Below, one piece after another: positions 9,592-22,120 of a stretch of 64,000 nt of DNA (its first letter is position 1; each line of letters starts with the position of its first letter). Source of the stretch: Alphaproteobacteria bacterium (GTDB lineage Bacteria > Pseudomonadota > Alphaproteobacteria > SHVV01); assembly GCA_016869275.1 (NCBI GenBank), contig VGEO01000003.1:1-64000 (forward strand), written 5' to 3'. The notes below the pieces were generated by a model that saw nothing but the letters and a program-made list of their open reading frames with translations, did not search any database and was not told the origin of the DNA. The translations under genes were made by a program, and so were the position numbers.

Positions 9592-10299
9592 ATGTCGAGC
9601 CGCACCCTGAACCTCCCGGAAGCGCTCTCCAACTATGTCCGCGACGTCGCCGTCCGCGAGCCCGAGATCCTCGCCAAGCTCCGGGCCGAGACCCAGAACG
9701 TCCAGTATTCGATGATGCAGATCACGCCCGAGCAGGGCGCTCTGATGCGGCTGTTGATCGAGTTGACCGGGGCCCGGCGCACGCTCGAGGTCGGGGTCTA
9801 TACCGGTTATAGCGCGCTCGCGGTCGCGCTCGCACTCCCGCCCGAGGGGCGGATCATCGCATGCGACGTCAACGAGGAATGGACCGGGATCGCGCGGCGC
9901 TATTGGCGCGAAGCTGGGGTCGAGGCCAAGATCGATCTCCGCCTCGGCCCTGCGGTCGCGACCTTGGACCGCCTGTTGGCGACCGGCGAGGCCGGGCGCT
10001 TCGACTTCGCGTTCATCGACGCCGACAAGCCCAACTACGAGCGCTACTACGAACGCTGCCTCGAACTGGTGCGACCGGGCGGCTTGATCGCCATCGACAA
10101 CGTTTTGTGGGGCGGGAGCGTCGCCGACCCCGCCGATGCGAGCGCGATGACCGAGGCGATCCGGGCGCTCAACCGCAAGCTGCGCGACGACGATCGCATC
10201 TCGCTCGCCCTGGTCCCGATTGGCGACGGCCTGACGCTCGCCCGCAAGCGCGAGTCCGTTGCAGCCGCCCGAACGCCCGTAATAAGATCGTCGCAATAG
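9592..10299 (+). CDS. class I SAM-dependent O-methyltransferase
   Basis: LEVGVYTGYSALAVALALPPEGRIIACDVNEEW, FDFAFIDADKPNYERYYERCLELVRPGGLIAIDNVLWGG. Confidence 0.95.
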   Translation: MSSRTLNLPEALSNYVRDVAVREPEILAKLRAETQNVQYSMMQITPEQGALMRLLIELTGARRTLEVGVYTGYSALAVALALPPEGRIIACDVNEEWTGIARRYWREAGVEAKIDLRLGPAVATLDRLLATGEAGRFDFAFIDADKPNYERYYERCLELVRPGGLIAIDNVLWGGSVADPADASAMTEAIRALNRKLRDDDRISLALVPIGDGLTLARKRESVAAARTPVIRSSQ

Positions 10300-10347
10300 G
10301 GAGGGCCCACCAGCCGTGAGCGGGAGAATATCCGCACCGGAGGTTGC

Positions 10348-10746
10348 TTGAGCGGAGTAGTCAATTTCGACCGCTCCCGCTCCGGGCTACCCGGAGTCCA
10401 ACTCCGTAAGTCGCAGCGCTACGGCGGCCATAGCCCGGCCGGGTTCTTCGACCGCGCCGAGCTGAACGCGATGCTGGCGCTCTATAGCAGGATGGTGATG
10501 GCCGGGGTGTGGCGCGACTATTCGATCGAGACGACGAATTTTGGCGCCGAGTTCGGTGTCTACCGCTCGAGCTTCGAGCGCCCGGTCTATCGCCTGGTCA
10601 AGCTCGGCAAGCGGGCGCGCGAGGGCGGGTTCGCCGTGATCGAGCAGGGTCGCGTCGTCAAACGCGCCGCGGTCTTGATCGACCTTCTGCATTGGCTCGA
10701 ACAGGCGCAAGCCAAGGCGCCCCGGCTGTTCGTGGTCGGCGCCTGA
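10348..10746 (+). CDS. DUF2794 family protein
   Basis: FDRAELNAMLALYSRMVMAGVWRDYSIE...PVYRLVKLGK pattern; TTG start preceded by CCGGAGG. Confidence 0.7.
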   Translation: MSGVVNFDRSRSGLPGVQLRKSQRYGGHSPAGFFDRAELNAMLALYSRMVMAGVWRDYSIETTNFGAEFGVYRSSFERPVYRLVKLGKRAREGGFAVIEQGRVVKRAAVLIDLLHWLEQAQAKAPRLFVVGA

Positions 10747-10774
10747 GCGGCGCGTCGCCGTTCCTCTTCGCTTC

Positions 10775-10812
10775 AAAAAAAACGCCCGGCGTTGCCGCCG
10801 GGCGTTTCGGTT
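10775..10812. terminator. bidirectional rho-independent terminator
   Basis: A-run, then AACGCCCGGC (10781-10790), GTTGCC loop, GCCGGGCGTT (10797-10806), between convergent genes. Confidence 0.85.
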
Positions 10813-10830
10813 CTTAACGTTTTGGGCGGT

Positions 10831-11547
10831 TTACTTCCGTTCGCCCAAGAGCTGCAGCAGCATGATGAACAGGTTGATGAAGTCCAAATAGAGCTGCAGC
10901 GCGCCGAAGATCGCCTTCTTGCCGGCAGTCTCGGTGTCATCCTGCGCCGAATACTCCTCCTTGATCCGCTGCGTATCCCAGGCGGTCAGGCCGACGAACA
11001 CGATCACGCCGATCACCGAGATCGCGAACTGGAGCGCGCTCGAGGCGATGAAGATGTTGACGAGGCCGGCGATCAGGATGCCGATCAGGCCCATGATCAG
11101 GAACGACCCGAACTTCGACAGGTCGGTCTTGGTGGTGTAGCCGTAGAGGCTCATCGCGCCGAAGGTGCCGGCGGTGATGAAGAACACGCGGGTGATCGAC
11201 AGCCCGGTGTAAAGCGCGAAGATCGAGGCGAGCGACAGCCCGAACAACGCCGCGAAGCCCCAGAACCAGGCTTGCGCGGCCGCGGCGCTCATCCGATGCA
11301 GCCGGGCCGACAGGAAGAACACGATGCCGATCGGCGCCAGCATCACCACCCATTTGAGCGGCGTGCCGAAAATGACGTTGAATACCGACGGGGTGTAAGC
11401 CACCGCCGCGGCGATCAGGCCGGTCAGGAACAGGCCCGACGCCATGTAGTTGTAGACCTGGAGCATGTAGCTCCGCAGGCCCGCATCGACGCGGACGGCC
11501 TCGGCCGTCCGCGCATCAATTCGTGTTGCTCTCAGTTCCTCAGCCAT
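10831..11547 (-). CDS. Bax inhibitor-1 / YccA family membrane protein
   Basis: Seven hydrophobic segments, ending DTQRIKE...KKAIFGALQLYLDFINLFIMLLQLLGERK. Confidence 0.95.
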   Translation of the reverse strand: MAEELRATRIDARTAEAVRVDAGLRSYMLQVYNYMASGLFLTGLIAAAVAYTPSVFNVIFGTPLKWVVMLAPIGIVFFLSARLHRMSAAAAQAWFWGFAALFGLSLASIFALYTGLSITRVFFITAGTFGAMSLYGYTTKTDLSKFGSFLIMGLIGILIAGLVNIFIASSALQFAISVIGVIVFVGLTAWDTQRIKEEYSAQDDTETAGKKAIFGALQLYLDFINLFIMLLQLLGERK

Positions 11548-11696
11548 GTGTTTGCTCGCAATCCCCAGACATTGTTGGCCGGCTCAACGTCCGGCGGTCG
11601 CCCCCATATATTGCGCAAACCTCGCCTTTTTCAAGCCGATTCGACGCCCGCCCCGCGGCCGCGGACCCCGGCGCTATGTCCCTATGACCATAGGGA

Positions 11697-14235
11697 TTAT
11701 TGGGCGCGGAGCACCCGGGCCGGTTTCTGACCGAGCGCCCACCAAGTGCCCAAGAAACCCAAGAGCGCGGTCAAGGCGATCCCGCCGATCGCGGTCACGG
11801 TCGCGGCAGCCGGCGCGAACGCCCAGTCCGAGCGCATGACCTCGGTCACGACGACGTAGGCGGCGACCGTACCGATCACGACCGCGATCGCTGCCGTGAC
11901 GACCCCGAGCAATACGAACTCGAGCAGGTAACCGACGACGAGATTGGAACGGGTCGCGCCCAGCACCTTGAGGACCACCGAATCGTAAACCCGGCGGCGA
12001 TGCCCGGCGGCGACCGCGCCGGCCAGCACCAGGACCCCGGCCGCGACCGCGAGCGAGGCGGCGCCACGGACGCCGGCCGCGACCTCTTCGAGGAAGCCCG
12101 CGATCCGTTCGGAGATGTCGCGGACCTTGATCGGCGAGATGTTGGGAAACTTCTCGGTAATGGCGCGGAACAAGGGCTCCTCGGCTGCCGGCGTCGCGCG
12201 CGCGGTCGCCAAGTGCGTATGCGGCGCGGCATCGAGCGTGCCAGGCGCGAACACGGTCACGAAGTTGATGCCGAGGTCCATCCAATCGATGCGGCGGAGG
12301 TTGACGACCTCGGCCGTGATCTCGCGGCCCAGGACGCTGTAGGTCATGGTGCCGCCGATCCCGATGCCCAAGCCGCGGGCGATATCGGCGTCGATCGAGA
12401 TGATCGGCGGGCCGCGGTAGTCAGGCGCCCACCACGCGCCGGCGACCAATTGGGTGCGCTTGGGCATGACGGTAGCGTAGGTGAGGCCGAGTTCGTTCCG
12501 CGTCACCCACTGCGCCTCGGGCGCGACCTTGACCTCCTCGACCGGGGTCTCGTTGACCCGCGTCAGGCGCCCGCGCAGCATTGGTACCCGCTCGACCGCC
12601 CCGGTACCGGGCACGGCGGCGACCGCGGCCTCGAAGGCGGCGCCCTGATCGGGCTGGATGTCGATGAAGAAAAACGCCGGCGCGTCCTGCGGCACCCGCT
12701 CGGCGACCTGGCGCGCGAGGTTGACCTGGATCAGCGCGACCGCGATCAACACGGTGAGCCCGGCGCCCAGCGACACGATCACGGCGGCGGAGGGCGAACC
12801 GGGGCGGCTCAAATTGGCCATTGCCAGCCGCAAGAGCGGCCGGCTCGGCCGCGGCATCCGCGCGACCAGGGCGACGACGCCCGCCGCGAGCACCCGGAAC
12901 GCCAACAGCGCGCCGACCGCACCCAGCACGAACCATTTGGCGAGATAGGGCTGGCCGACGCCGAATACCGCCAGCAGCACGAGCGCCGCCGCCGCGCCGG
13001 CGATCGCGATCAGGTAGGGGAGCCGCGGCCAGCGCCGCGCCGGCTCGACCAGATGCCGGAACAAACCGGCGACCGGAACTTCGCGCGCGAGCGCGAGCGG
13101 CCATAGCGCGAACACGAACGCGATCAGCCAACCGAACGCGGCGGCGAGCGCCGCCGGCTTCCAGTAGAAGCCGATCTCGGCCGGGACCGGCAGCCGATCG
13201 CCGATCGCGGCGTTGGCGAGCCACGGCGCGGTCGCGCCGAGCGCGATCCCGATCGCGATCCCAAGCGTCGCCAGGATGAAGACTTGCACGAAGTAGATGC
13301 GAACCACGGTCGCGCCCGACGCGCCGACGCACTTCAGGATCGCAATCGTCGCGGTCTTGCCGGCCAGGTAGTTGGCGACCGCGTTGCCGACGCCGATGCC
13401 GCCGACCAGTAGCGCGGTGACGCCGACCAGGGTGAGGAACACGGCGAAGCGGTCGACGAAGCGGGCGACGCCGGGCTGCGCCTGCGAGGTATCGCGGAAC
13501 TGCCAGGTTTGGGTCGGATACGCCGCTTTGAGCCGCTCGGCCACCCGGCGCGCGCTCTGCCCTTCCGCGAGTTTGACGCGATATTTGTAGCGGACCAGGC
13601 TGCCTTCGCGAATCAGCCCCGCGGCATCGAGCGTCGCATCGGCGACCAGGAGCCGCGGTCCGAACGTGAACGCGGTCGCGACCCGATCCGGCTCGCGGAC
13701 GATGGCGGCGCGGATGACGATCTCGATGTCGCCGACCTTGACGACATCGCCGATCGCCAGATCGAGGCGCGCCAGGAGCGATTCTTCGACCGCGGCGCCG
13801 TAGCGCGGGCCCGCCGGCGCGAGCGCTTCGGCCAACGGCTGCCGCGGCTCGAGCGTCACCTCGCCGAAAAGCGGATAGGCCGGCGAAATCGCCTTGAGCT
13901 CGACCAGCGTCCGCCGGCCCGATTTTTCCGCCGCCGCCAGGGCGCGGAGCTCGCGCACCATCGCAACCGCTTCGGCATCGCGGCCGATGTCGGCCACGAT
14001 CGCCGGATCGAGCGCGTAGGAAGAAACCGCGATGTCCATGTCGCCGCCGAGCAGGACTTGCGCCTTGCCGCGCAAGCTCTCGGCGATCGCCGCGGCGAGC
14101 GTGCCGACGCCCGATACGGCGGCGACGCCCAACGCCAGACAGGCGAGAAAAATGCGAAAGCCCTTGAGCCCGCCGCGCAGCTCGCGGAGCGCAAAGCGGC
14201 CCGCGAGCGCCCAGGCGCCGACCGAGAACGCGCTT

Positions 14236-14243
<8 letters not shown>
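11697..14243 (-). CDS. FtsX-like ABC transporter permease (YbbP type)
   Basis: MAESAFSVGAWALAGRFALRELRGGLKGFRIFLACLALGVAAV, two FtsX-like cores; adjacent to the ATPase. Confidence 0.92.
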
Positions 14244-14986
<743 letters not shown>

Positions 14987-14988
<2 letters not shown>

Positions 14989-15661
14989 GAACCGTACCGG
15001 GGCATTCCCATCATATAGGCGAGCCGGCGCTCTTTTTACACGGCGGCACCGGGTTTTGGCCGTTGTTTTTGCGCTGTTCGCCGTCCTGCTGTTCGATTCG
15101 GGCCGCGCCCACGCGATCGTGATCGTAGCTTTGGGCGACAGCCTGACCGCCGGGTACGGCCTGCCGCCCGCCGACGCCTTCCCGGTTCAGCTCGAAAAAG
15201 CGCTCAAAGCGCGCGGGATCGCCGCCCGCATCGTCAATGCCGGCGTCTCCGGCGATACCACCGCCGGCGGGCGTGCCCGGCTCGAATGGGTGCTCGCCGA
15301 CAAGCCCGACCTCGTCATCGTCGAGCTCGGCGGCAACGATGCGCTGCGCGGGATCGACCCCCAGCTCACCCACGACAATCTCGATGCCATCCTCGCCCGC
15401 CTCAAAGAGCGCGGCATCGCGACGCTGCTCGCCGGCATGCGCGCGCCGCCCAATTACGGCGCCGACTACGTGGTCGCGTTCGATGCGATTTTTCCGAAAC
15501 TCGCGGCCAAGCACGGTGTCGCGCTGTTCCCGTTCTTTCTCGACGGCGTCGCCGCCAAGCCCGAGCTCAACCAGAACGACGGCATCCATCCCAACCGCGC
15601 CGGGGTCGCCTTGATCGTCGAGCGGATCGTGCCGGCGATCCTGCCGTTGGTGACGCGTTAG
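14987..15661 (+). CDS. tesA: arylesterase / thioesterase I (SGNH hydrolase)
   Basis: ALGDSLTAGYGL, GGNDALRG, DGIHPNRAG blocks; N-terminal signal segment; divergent from the YbbA/YbbP-type pair as in other bacteria. The true start may be further downstream. Confidence 0.9.
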
Positions 15662-15665
15662 CCCA

Positions 15666-16229
15666 ATGCACCGCCTGTTCGTCGCGATCGATCTCCCCGA
15701 CGCGGCCAAGACCCGCCTCGCCGGTCTGTGTTCGGGAATCCGCGGCGCGCGCTGGGTCGAACCCGAGCAGATGCATTTGACGCTCCGCTTCATCGGCGAG
15801 GTCGACGGCCCGCTGTTCGACGACATTCGGCTGGCGCTCGGCCGCATCGAAAGCGAGAGCTTCGCGCTGACGCTGGACGGCCTCGGGGTGTTTCCGATGC
15901 GCGGCCCGCCGCACACGCTCTGGGTCGGGATCGCGCCCAATCCGGCGCTCATGCGCCTCCAGGCCAAGGTCGAGGCCGCGCTGGTCGCGCTCGGGCTCGA
16001 GCCGGAGCGGCGGAACTACCATCCGCACGTCACGCTGGCGCGGCTCAAGGGCGCGCGCGCCTACCAGGTGAGCGAGTACGTGAGCTACCAGGGCCCATTT
16101 CGCGCCCTGCCGTTCCCGGTCGCGACGTTCCAACTTTACCAGAGCTTCCTCGGGAACGGCGGCGCCCTGCACCGGGTCGAGATGATCTACCCGCTCGCGG
16201 CGCCGGCGCGGGCCGTAACGGCGTCATGA
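15666..16229 (+). CDS. thpR: RNA 2',3'-cyclic phosphodiesterase
   Basis: Two HxTxR/L motifs: HLTLRFIGEV and HVTLARLKG. Confidence 0.92.
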   Translation: MHRLFVAIDLPDAAKTRLAGLCSGIRGARWVEPEQMHLTLRFIGEVDGPLFDDIRLALGRIESESFALTLDGLGVFPMRGPPHTLWVGIAPNPALMRLQAKVEAALVALGLEPERRNYHPHVTLARLKGARAYQVSEYVSYQGPFRALPFPVATFQLYQSFLGNGGALHRVEMIYPLAAPARAVTAS

Positions 16230-17047
16230 CCTTCCGCTCGATCGTCGTCTTGACCGGCGCCGGGATTTCGGCAGAGTCGGGCTTGGGCACGTTTCGCGAC
16301 GCCGACGGGCTGTGGACCAAGTACGACTTGGCCGAAGTCGCGACGCCCGAGGGCTTCGCCCGTAACCCGGCCTTCGTCCATGAATTCTACAACGCCCGCC
16401 GGCGCAACCTGTTGGGCGCCGCGCCCGATGCCGCGCACGCCGCGCTCGCGCACCTCGAAGCCCAAGGGCGGGCACGCGTCACCATCGTTACCCAGAACGT
16501 CGATTCGCTCCACGAACGCGCCGGATCGCGGAGCGTCATCCACATGCACGGCGAGCTCTTGAAGGTGCGCTGCCATGCCGCCGAGCACGTGCTCGATTGG
16601 CCGGGCGATTTGTCGGTCGAAACCCGCTGTCCGCGCTGCGGCGATGCGGCGGTCGGGCCGGCCGGCAGGCTCGGCTATCTCCGCCCGCACGTCGTCTGGT
16701 TCGGCGAAATGCCGTTCGCGATGGAACGGATCGGCGCGTTGTTGGGCGAATGCGACTTGTTCGTCGCGATCGGCACCTCGGGGAACGTCTACCCGGCGGC
16801 CGGGTTCGTCGATAAGGTGCGCGGGATCGGCGCGGCGCACACGGTCGAACTCAACCTCGAGCCTTCGGACGGCGCCAGCCGCTTCGCCGAGGCGATCTAC
16901 GGACCGGCGACCCGGGTCGTGCCGGCGTTCGTCGAGCGATTGCTGCAGGACGGCGCTAGCACCCGCCCCATCGAGGAGGCGGGGACGGCTAACGGCGCGC
17001 CAGATGGTACGCCCGCGAATTCGATCTTCGGAAAATCTACTCTCTAG
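16226..17047 (+). CDS. cobB: Sir2-family NAD-dependent protein deacylase
   Basis: LTGAGISAESGLGTFR, TQNVDSLHERAGS, HMHGEL, LRPHVVWFGE; ATGA overlap with thpR. Confidence 0.93.
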   Translation: MTFRSIVVLTGAGISAESGLGTFRDADGLWTKYDLAEVATPEGFARNPAFVHEFYNARRRNLLGAAPDAAHAALAHLEAQGRARVTIVTQNVDSLHERAGSRSVIHMHGELLKVRCHAAEHVLDWPGDLSVETRCPRCGDAAVGPAGRLGYLRPHVVWFGEMPFAMERIGALLGECDLFVAIGTSGNVYPAAGFVDKVRGIGAAHTVELNLEPSDGASRFAEAIYGPATRVVPAFVERLLQDGASTRPIEEAGTANGAPDGTPANSIFGKSTL

Positions 17048-17472
17048 GCGCCCGCGGCGGCATCGTCGGCTTCGGCTTCGATCGCCTCCATGTCGGCGTC
17101 GGAGAGACCGAAGTGGTGGCCGATCTCGTGGATCAGGACGTGGCGCACGACCGCGTCGAGCGTATCGGACCCCTCGCACCAGTAGTCGAGGATCGGGCGG
17201 CGATAGAGTAGGATCATGTCGACGTCGTGGGCGACGTCGCCCATGCCTTTGTGGCCGAGGTCGATGCCGCGGTAGAGCCCGAGAATGTCGAACGGGCTCT
17301 CGATCTCCATTTCGCGCATCGTCTCGTCGTCCGGAAACTCCTCGATCCGGATCGCGACGTTATCAACCAAGTCGCGCAGCCGCTTGGGGATCGCGCCCAT
17401 CGCCCGATCGGCGAGCCGTTCGAAATCGGCGAGCGTCGGCGGCGCGCGGTCCCAGTCCGCTCGATCGTTCAT
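17044..17472 (-). CDS. metallopeptidase family protein (minimal zincin)
   Basis: [11 protein letters not shown] zinc motif (HExxHxxGxxD). Confidence 0.88.
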   Translation of the reverse strand: MNDRADWDRAPPTLADFERLADRAMGAIPKRLRDLVDNVAIRIEEFPDDETMREMEIESPFDILGLYRGIDLGHKGMGDVAHDVDMILLYRRPILDYWCEGSDTLDAVVRHVLIHEIGHHFGLSDADMEAIEAEADDAAAGA

Positions 17473-17550
17473 GCGCCGGCCCCGTTGCCGCTTGCCGGTA
17501 CGCCCCAAACCGGGCGAGGCTCGCGCTCCGTCGCCCCTAAGGAGGTAGCC

Positions 17551-17850
17551 ATGGCCCGACCGCAAAAGCTCGCCCCCGCCGCGCGCACCCGCGCGCTCCG
17601 TACCCTCAAAGGCTGGAAATCGGTGGCCGGCCGCGATGCGATCGCCAAGACCTTCAAGTTCGACACCTTCAATGCCGCGTTCGGATTCATGAGCCGCGCA
17701 GCGCTCATCGCCGAAAAGATGGATCACCACCCCGAGTGGTTCAACGTCTACAACCGGGTCGAGGTCACGCTCGCGACCCACGACGCCGGCGGCGTTACCG
17801 AACTCGACGTCGAGCTCGCGCGGGCGATGAACGCGATTGCCCGCGCCTAG
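17551..17850 (+). CDS. phhB: 4a-hydroxytetrahydrobiopterin dehydratase
   Basis: [42 protein letters not shown]; strong Shine-Dalgarno AAGGAGGT upstream. Confidence 0.93.
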   Translation: MARPQKLAPAARTRALRTLKGWKSVAGRDAIAKTFKFDTFNAAFGFMSRAALIAEKMDHHPEWFNVYNRVEVTLATHDAGGVTELDVELARAMNAIARA

Positions 17851-17851
17851 A

Positions 17852-18613
17852 TCAGCGCGGCGCCATCCGGATCGCGGCGTCGAGCCGGATCACCTCGCCG
17901 TTCAGCATCTGGTTCTCGAGGATATGGACTACGAGCGCCGCGTATTCGGCGGGATCGCCCAGGCGGTTCGGGAACGGCACGCTCGCGGCCAGCGACTGCT
18001 GCGCTTTCTCGGGCAAGGTGCGCAGCAACGGCGTCAGGAAGATGCCTGGCGCGATGGTCATGACGCGGATGCCGAAGCTCGCGAACTCGCGCGCCAAGGG
18101 CAGCGTCAGGCTGACGATACCGCCTTTGGACGCGGCGTAGGCGACCTGCCCGATCTGGCCGTCATAGGCGGCGACCGACGCGGTGTTGACGATGACGGCG
18201 CGCTCGCCGCCGGCGAGCGGCTCGAGCGTTTGCATGCGCGCGGCGGCCAAGCGGACGAGGTTGAAGGTGCCGATCAGATTGATGTTGATCACCTTGGCGA
18301 ACGCAGCGAGCGGCAGCGGGCCGTCCTTGCCGACCGCCTTGCCGGGCGTGCCGACGCCGGCGCAGTTGACGAGGATGCGGGCCGGTCCGTGCGCCGCTTC
18401 GGCCGCGGCGACCGCGGCTTCGGCGGCGGCGGCGTCGGATACGTCGCAAATCACGGCACGGGCACCGGTCTCGGCCGCGTAACGCTCGGCGTTGGCGCGG
18501 TCGAAATCGAGGATCGCGACCTTGGCGCCCTCGCCGATCAGCGCCTTGACCGTTGCCGCACCGAGCCCCGAGGCACCGCCGGTAACGAGTGCCGCTACGC
18601 CGTTGATGTTCAT
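17852..18613 (-). CDS. SDR family oxidoreductase (HSD17B10-like 3-hydroxyacyl-CoA dehydrogenase)
   Basis: ALVTGGASGLGAATVKAL, NCAGVG, YAASKGGIVSLTLPLARE. Confidence 0.92.
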   Translation of the reverse strand: MNINGVAALVTGGASGLGAATVKALIGEGAKVAILDFDRANAERYAAETGARAVICDVSDAAAAEAAVAAAEAAHGPARILVNCAGVGTPGKAVGKDGPLPLAAFAKVININLIGTFNLVRLAAARMQTLEPLAGGERAVIVNTASVAAYDGQIGQVAYAASKGGIVSLTLPLAREFASFGIRVMTIAPGIFLTPLLRTLPEKAQQSLAASVPFPNRLGDPAEYAALVVHILENQMLNGEVIRLDAAIRMAPR

Positions 18614-18672
18614 CGTTCCACCCCCGCCAATAACGCCGTTGTCTTAGCAGAGCGCCGCCCCACATAAAACCG

Positions 18673-19032
18673 ATGACCGCCGAACGAGACCCCGATCCCG
18701 GCAAACTCGCCCGCGACCGTGCGACGGTACGGCGCGGCTTTTGGCCCAAGGCCAAGCGCACGCTCGGGCAGGTGCCGTTCCTCGATCAGGCACTGGCGGC
18801 TTATTACTGCGCGGTCGATCGGCGGACGCCGGCCTACGTCAAAGCGATCCTCTTGGGTGCGATCGCCTATTTCGTGATGCCGGCCGACGTCATTCCCGAC
18901 TTCATCGCCGGGCTCGGCTACACCGACGATGCAAGCGTGCTGGTAGCGGCGATTACCGCCGTGAAGCGGCACCTGACGACGGACCACCGCGCCCGCGCCG
19001 CGCAGGCGCTCGAACGGCTGCGCGCCGAGTAA
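18673..19032 (+). CDS. YkvA / DUF1232 family protein
   Basis: KAILLGAIAYFVMPADVIPDFIAGLGYTDDASVLVAAI. Confidence 0.92.
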   Translation: MTAERDPDPGKLARDRATVRRGFWPKAKRTLGQVPFLDQALAAYYCAVDRRTPAYVKAILLGAIAYFVMPADVIPDFIAGLGYTDDASVLVAAITAVKRHLTTDHRARAAQALERLRAE

Positions 19033-19036
19033 TGCC

Positions 19037-19987
19037 TCAGGTGACTTTGGTGGTCGTGGCCGCGTCGCGGTCGCGCTTGCGGATCTGCGCCTCGCGGCGC
19101 GCGATATAGAAGGACGAGAGGAAAATGATGCCGCCGCCGACCCAGGTCCAAAGGTCGGGCACCTCGCCGAACAGCAAGAACGCGAGCAGCGCGACGAACG
19201 GGAGCCGCGTGAAATCGTAAGGCAGCACCGCGGTGGTGTCGCCGAGGGCGAAGGCGCGCACGGTGAGCCAGTTGGCGGCGGTCGCCGCGAAGCCCATGCC
19301 GGCGAGCCACAGCCACTCTGTCGGCGTCGGCCAGGTCCACACGAACAGGGCGGGGATCAAGGCGAGCGGCGTGAGAAACAAGAGATTGATCGCGACCACG
19401 CGGTTGGTCGCCTCGGTCCGCGACAGCATCTTGACCAGCACCGTCGCCAATGCGCCGGCGAGCGCCGAGGCGACCGCGGTGATCTCGCCAATGCCGATCG
19501 AACTAACCCCCGGCCGCAACACCAGGAGCGCGCCGCCGAACCCGATCAGGGTCGCGGTCCAGCGCCGCAATCGTACGACTTCGCGCAGGAACACGATCGC
19601 GGCAACGGTCGCGAAGATCGGGGTCATGAACGAAAGCGCGGTCGCCTCGGCCAGCGGAATCTTGGTGATGGCGTAGAACCACGTCAGCATCGAGGTGAGC
19701 CCCACCACCACGCGCCAAAAATAGAGCCGCGCCGCTTCGCCCAGGCGATCGAGCACGCCGGCCCGGAACATGAACGGCGCGATCGCGACCAGCCCGAAAA
19801 AGGTGCGGAAGAACACGATCTCGAACGGGTGAAGGTTGGCGCTCAAGTCGCGGACGACGATGGTGATGGCGCCCCATATCACGCACGCGCCGACCATCGC
19901 CGCCGCTGCCCGGGTCGGTGCCGGAAGTGCGCCTAGGCGCGCGCGCCAGTGCATCGGATGGAACGCGGTCGCAACGGTCGGGGACAT
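19037..19987 (-). CDS. EamA/DMT family transporter
   Basis: About ten TM segments with two EamA-like repeats; start uncertain (20029 or 19987). Confidence 0.9.
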   Translation of the reverse strand: MSPTVATAFHPMHWRARLGALPAPTRAAAAMVGACVIWGAITIVVRDLSANLHPFEIVFFRTFFGLVAIAPFMFRAGVLDRLGEAARLYFWRVVVGLTSMLTWFYAITKIPLAEATALSFMTPIFATVAAIVFLREVVRLRRWTATLIGFGGALLVLRPGVSSIGIGEITAVASALAGALATVLVKMLSRTEATNRVVAINLLFLTPLALIPALFVWTWPTPTEWLWLAGMGFAATAANWLTVRAFALGDTTAVLPYDFTRLPFVALLAFLLFGEVPDLWTWVGGGIIFLSSFYIARREAQIRKRDRDAATTTKVT

Positions 19988-20155
19988 CCGTCGTACTTGG
20001 ACCCACGGGCGCGCCTCGACCAGCGCCACGGCGATGCCCCTGCCTTGCGAAAAACGCAGGCCCGGGGCACTTTTACGCGCGCGACTGGAATCATGGGAAC
20101 CGGAGTCGGCCGAGGGGGAATCGATGCCGTCGATGCGATCGGGGCGGGTAGCGCG

Positions 20156-22120
20156 GTGAATTCTATTCCAAAACCGCTATGGACGCCTTCGCCCGAGCGT
20201 GTCGCAAACGCCAATCTGACGCGGTTCATGGCCGAGGTCCGGCGCGACTTCGGCGCCGATGTCGCCGACTACGAAAGCCTCTACCGCTGGTCGCTCGCCG
20301 CGCCGGATGCGTTCTGGCGCGCGCTGTGGTCGTTCGGCGGGATCATCGCCGAGACGCAAGGGACGGTGGTGGTGCGCGACGTCGACAAGCTGCCTGGCGC
20401 GACCTGGTTTCCTGAAGCCAAGCTCAACTTCGCCGAGAATCTGCTGCGCCGGCGCGATCGGACGCCGGCGCTCGTCTTTCGCGGCGAGAACGGCGCAACC
20501 CGGACGGTGAGCCACGGCGACCTCTACGACGCGGTTTCGCGGCTGGCGCTGGCGCTGCTCGCCGACGGCGTCGCGCCCGGCGATCGCGTGGTCGGATTTC
20601 TCCCCAATATCCCCGAGGCCGCGATCGCCATGCTCGCCTCGCTCTCGATCGGCGCGGTGTGGTCGTCGTGCTCGCCCGATTTCGGGATCCGCGGCGTGAT
20701 CGACCGCTTCGGCCAGATCGCACCCAAGGTGCTGTTCGTCGCCGACGGCTATTTCTACAACGGCAAGATCCTCGATTCGCTCGAACGTGTGCGCGGCGTC
20801 GCCGCCGAGCTCGGCGGGCTCACGCGGCTGGTCGTGGTGCCGTTCGTCGCGGAGCGGCCGTCACTCGCCGGCTTGCCGGCGGGAACGACGCGATGGGACG
20901 ATTATACGACCCCGTTCCGCGCGCAACCGATCGCGTTCCGGCGCCTGCCGTTCAACCACCCGATCTACATCCTCTATTCGTCGGGAACGACCGGCGTCCC
21001 TAAGTGCATCGTCCACGGCGCCGGCGGCACCTTGCTCCAGCACTTGAAGGAACATCTTCTCCACGCCGACGTGAAGCCGGGCGATCGGCTGTTCTACTTC
21101 ACGACCTGCGGTTGGATGATGTGGAACTGGCTGATGTCGGGGCTGGCGTCGGAAGCGACGCTCATGCTTTACGATGGTTCTCCCTTTCACCCCGATGGCA
21201 ATGTTCTGTTCGACTTTGCCGCCGCCGAGCGCATCAATGTGTTCGGGACCTCGGCCAAGTTCATCGACGCTTGCGCCAAGGCCGATCTTTCGCCCAAGGA
21301 CCGTTACGACCTCGGCGCGCTCGAGACGGTGCTCTCGACCGGCTCGCCGCTCCGGCCCGAGGGCTTCGACTGGGTCTATGCCCGCGTCAAGCCAAACGTC
21401 TGCCTGTCCTCGATCTCGGGCGGCACCGACCTGATCGCGTGTTTCGCTGCCGGCAATCCGATCGGCCCGGTGTGGCGGGGCGAGATTCAGGTGCGCGCCC
21501 TCGGCATGAAGGTCGAAGTGTTCGACGAGCAGGGCCGGCCGCTCGTCGGCGAGAAGGGCGAGCTCGTCTGCACCCAGGCCTTTCCATCGATGCCGGTGAT
21601 GTTCTGGAACGACCCCGACGGCGCCAAGTATCGCGCCGCGTACTTCGAGACCTACCCCAACGTCTGGCGACACGGCGACTGGGTCGCGCTCACCGAACAT
21701 CGGGGATTGATCATCTACGGCCGCTCCGATGCCGTGCTCAACCCCGGCGGCGTGCGCATCGGCACCGCCGAGATTTACCGCGAGGTCGAACAGATCGACG
21801 ACGTGCTCGAAGCGCTGGTGATCGGCCAGGACTGGGACGGCGACGTCCGCATCGTCCTGTTCGTCAAGCTGCGGCCTGGCCGCCCCCTCGACGACGCCCT
21901 CGTTACGCGTATTAAAAAACAGATCCGCGACAACGCAACGCCCCGCCACGTCCCGGCCAAGATCCTGGCTGTCGCCGACATCCCGCGCACCATCAGCGGC
22001 AAGATCGTCGAGCTCGCGGTCCGCAACGTCGTCCACGGCCGCCCGGTCAAGAACGTCGACGCCTTGGCCAACCCGGAAGCGCTCGAATATTTCAAGAATC
22101 GCCCTGAGCTTACAATCTAA
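20156..22120 (+). CDS. acetoacetyl-CoA synthetase (acetoacetate-CoA ligase)
   Basis: [82 protein letters not shown] start at 20156, or an upstream ATG at 20093. Confidence 0.93.
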   Translation: MNSIPKPLWTPSPERVANANLTRFMAEVRRDFGADVADYESLYRWSLAAPDAFWRALWSFGGIIAETQGTVVVRDVDKLPGATWFPEAKLNFAENLLRRRDRTPALVFRGENGATRTVSHGDLYDAVSRLALALLADGVAPGDRVVGFLPNIPEAAIAMLASLSIGAVWSSCSPDFGIRGVIDRFGQIAPKVLFVADGYFYNGKILDSLERVRGVAAELGGLTRLVVVPFVAERPSLAGLPAGTTRWDDYTTPFRAQPIAFRRLPFNHPIYILYSSGTTGVPKCIVHGAGGTLLQHLKEHLLHADVKPGDRLFYFTTCGWMMWNWLMSGLASEATLMLYDGSPFHPDGNVLFDFAAAERINVFGTSAKFIDACAKADLSPKDRYDLGALETVLSTGSPLRPEGFDWVYARVKPNVCLSSISGGTDLIACFAAGNPIGPVWRGEIQVRALGMKVEVFDEQGRPLVGEKGELVCTQAFPSMPVMFWNDPDGAKYRAAYFETYPNVWRHGDWVALTEHRGLIIYGRSDAVLNPGGVRIGTAEIYREVEQIDDVLEALVIGQDWDGDVRIVLFVKLRPGRPLDDALVTRIKKQIRDNATPRHVPAKILAVADIPRTISGKIVELAVRNVVHGRPVKNVDALANPEALEYFKNRPELTI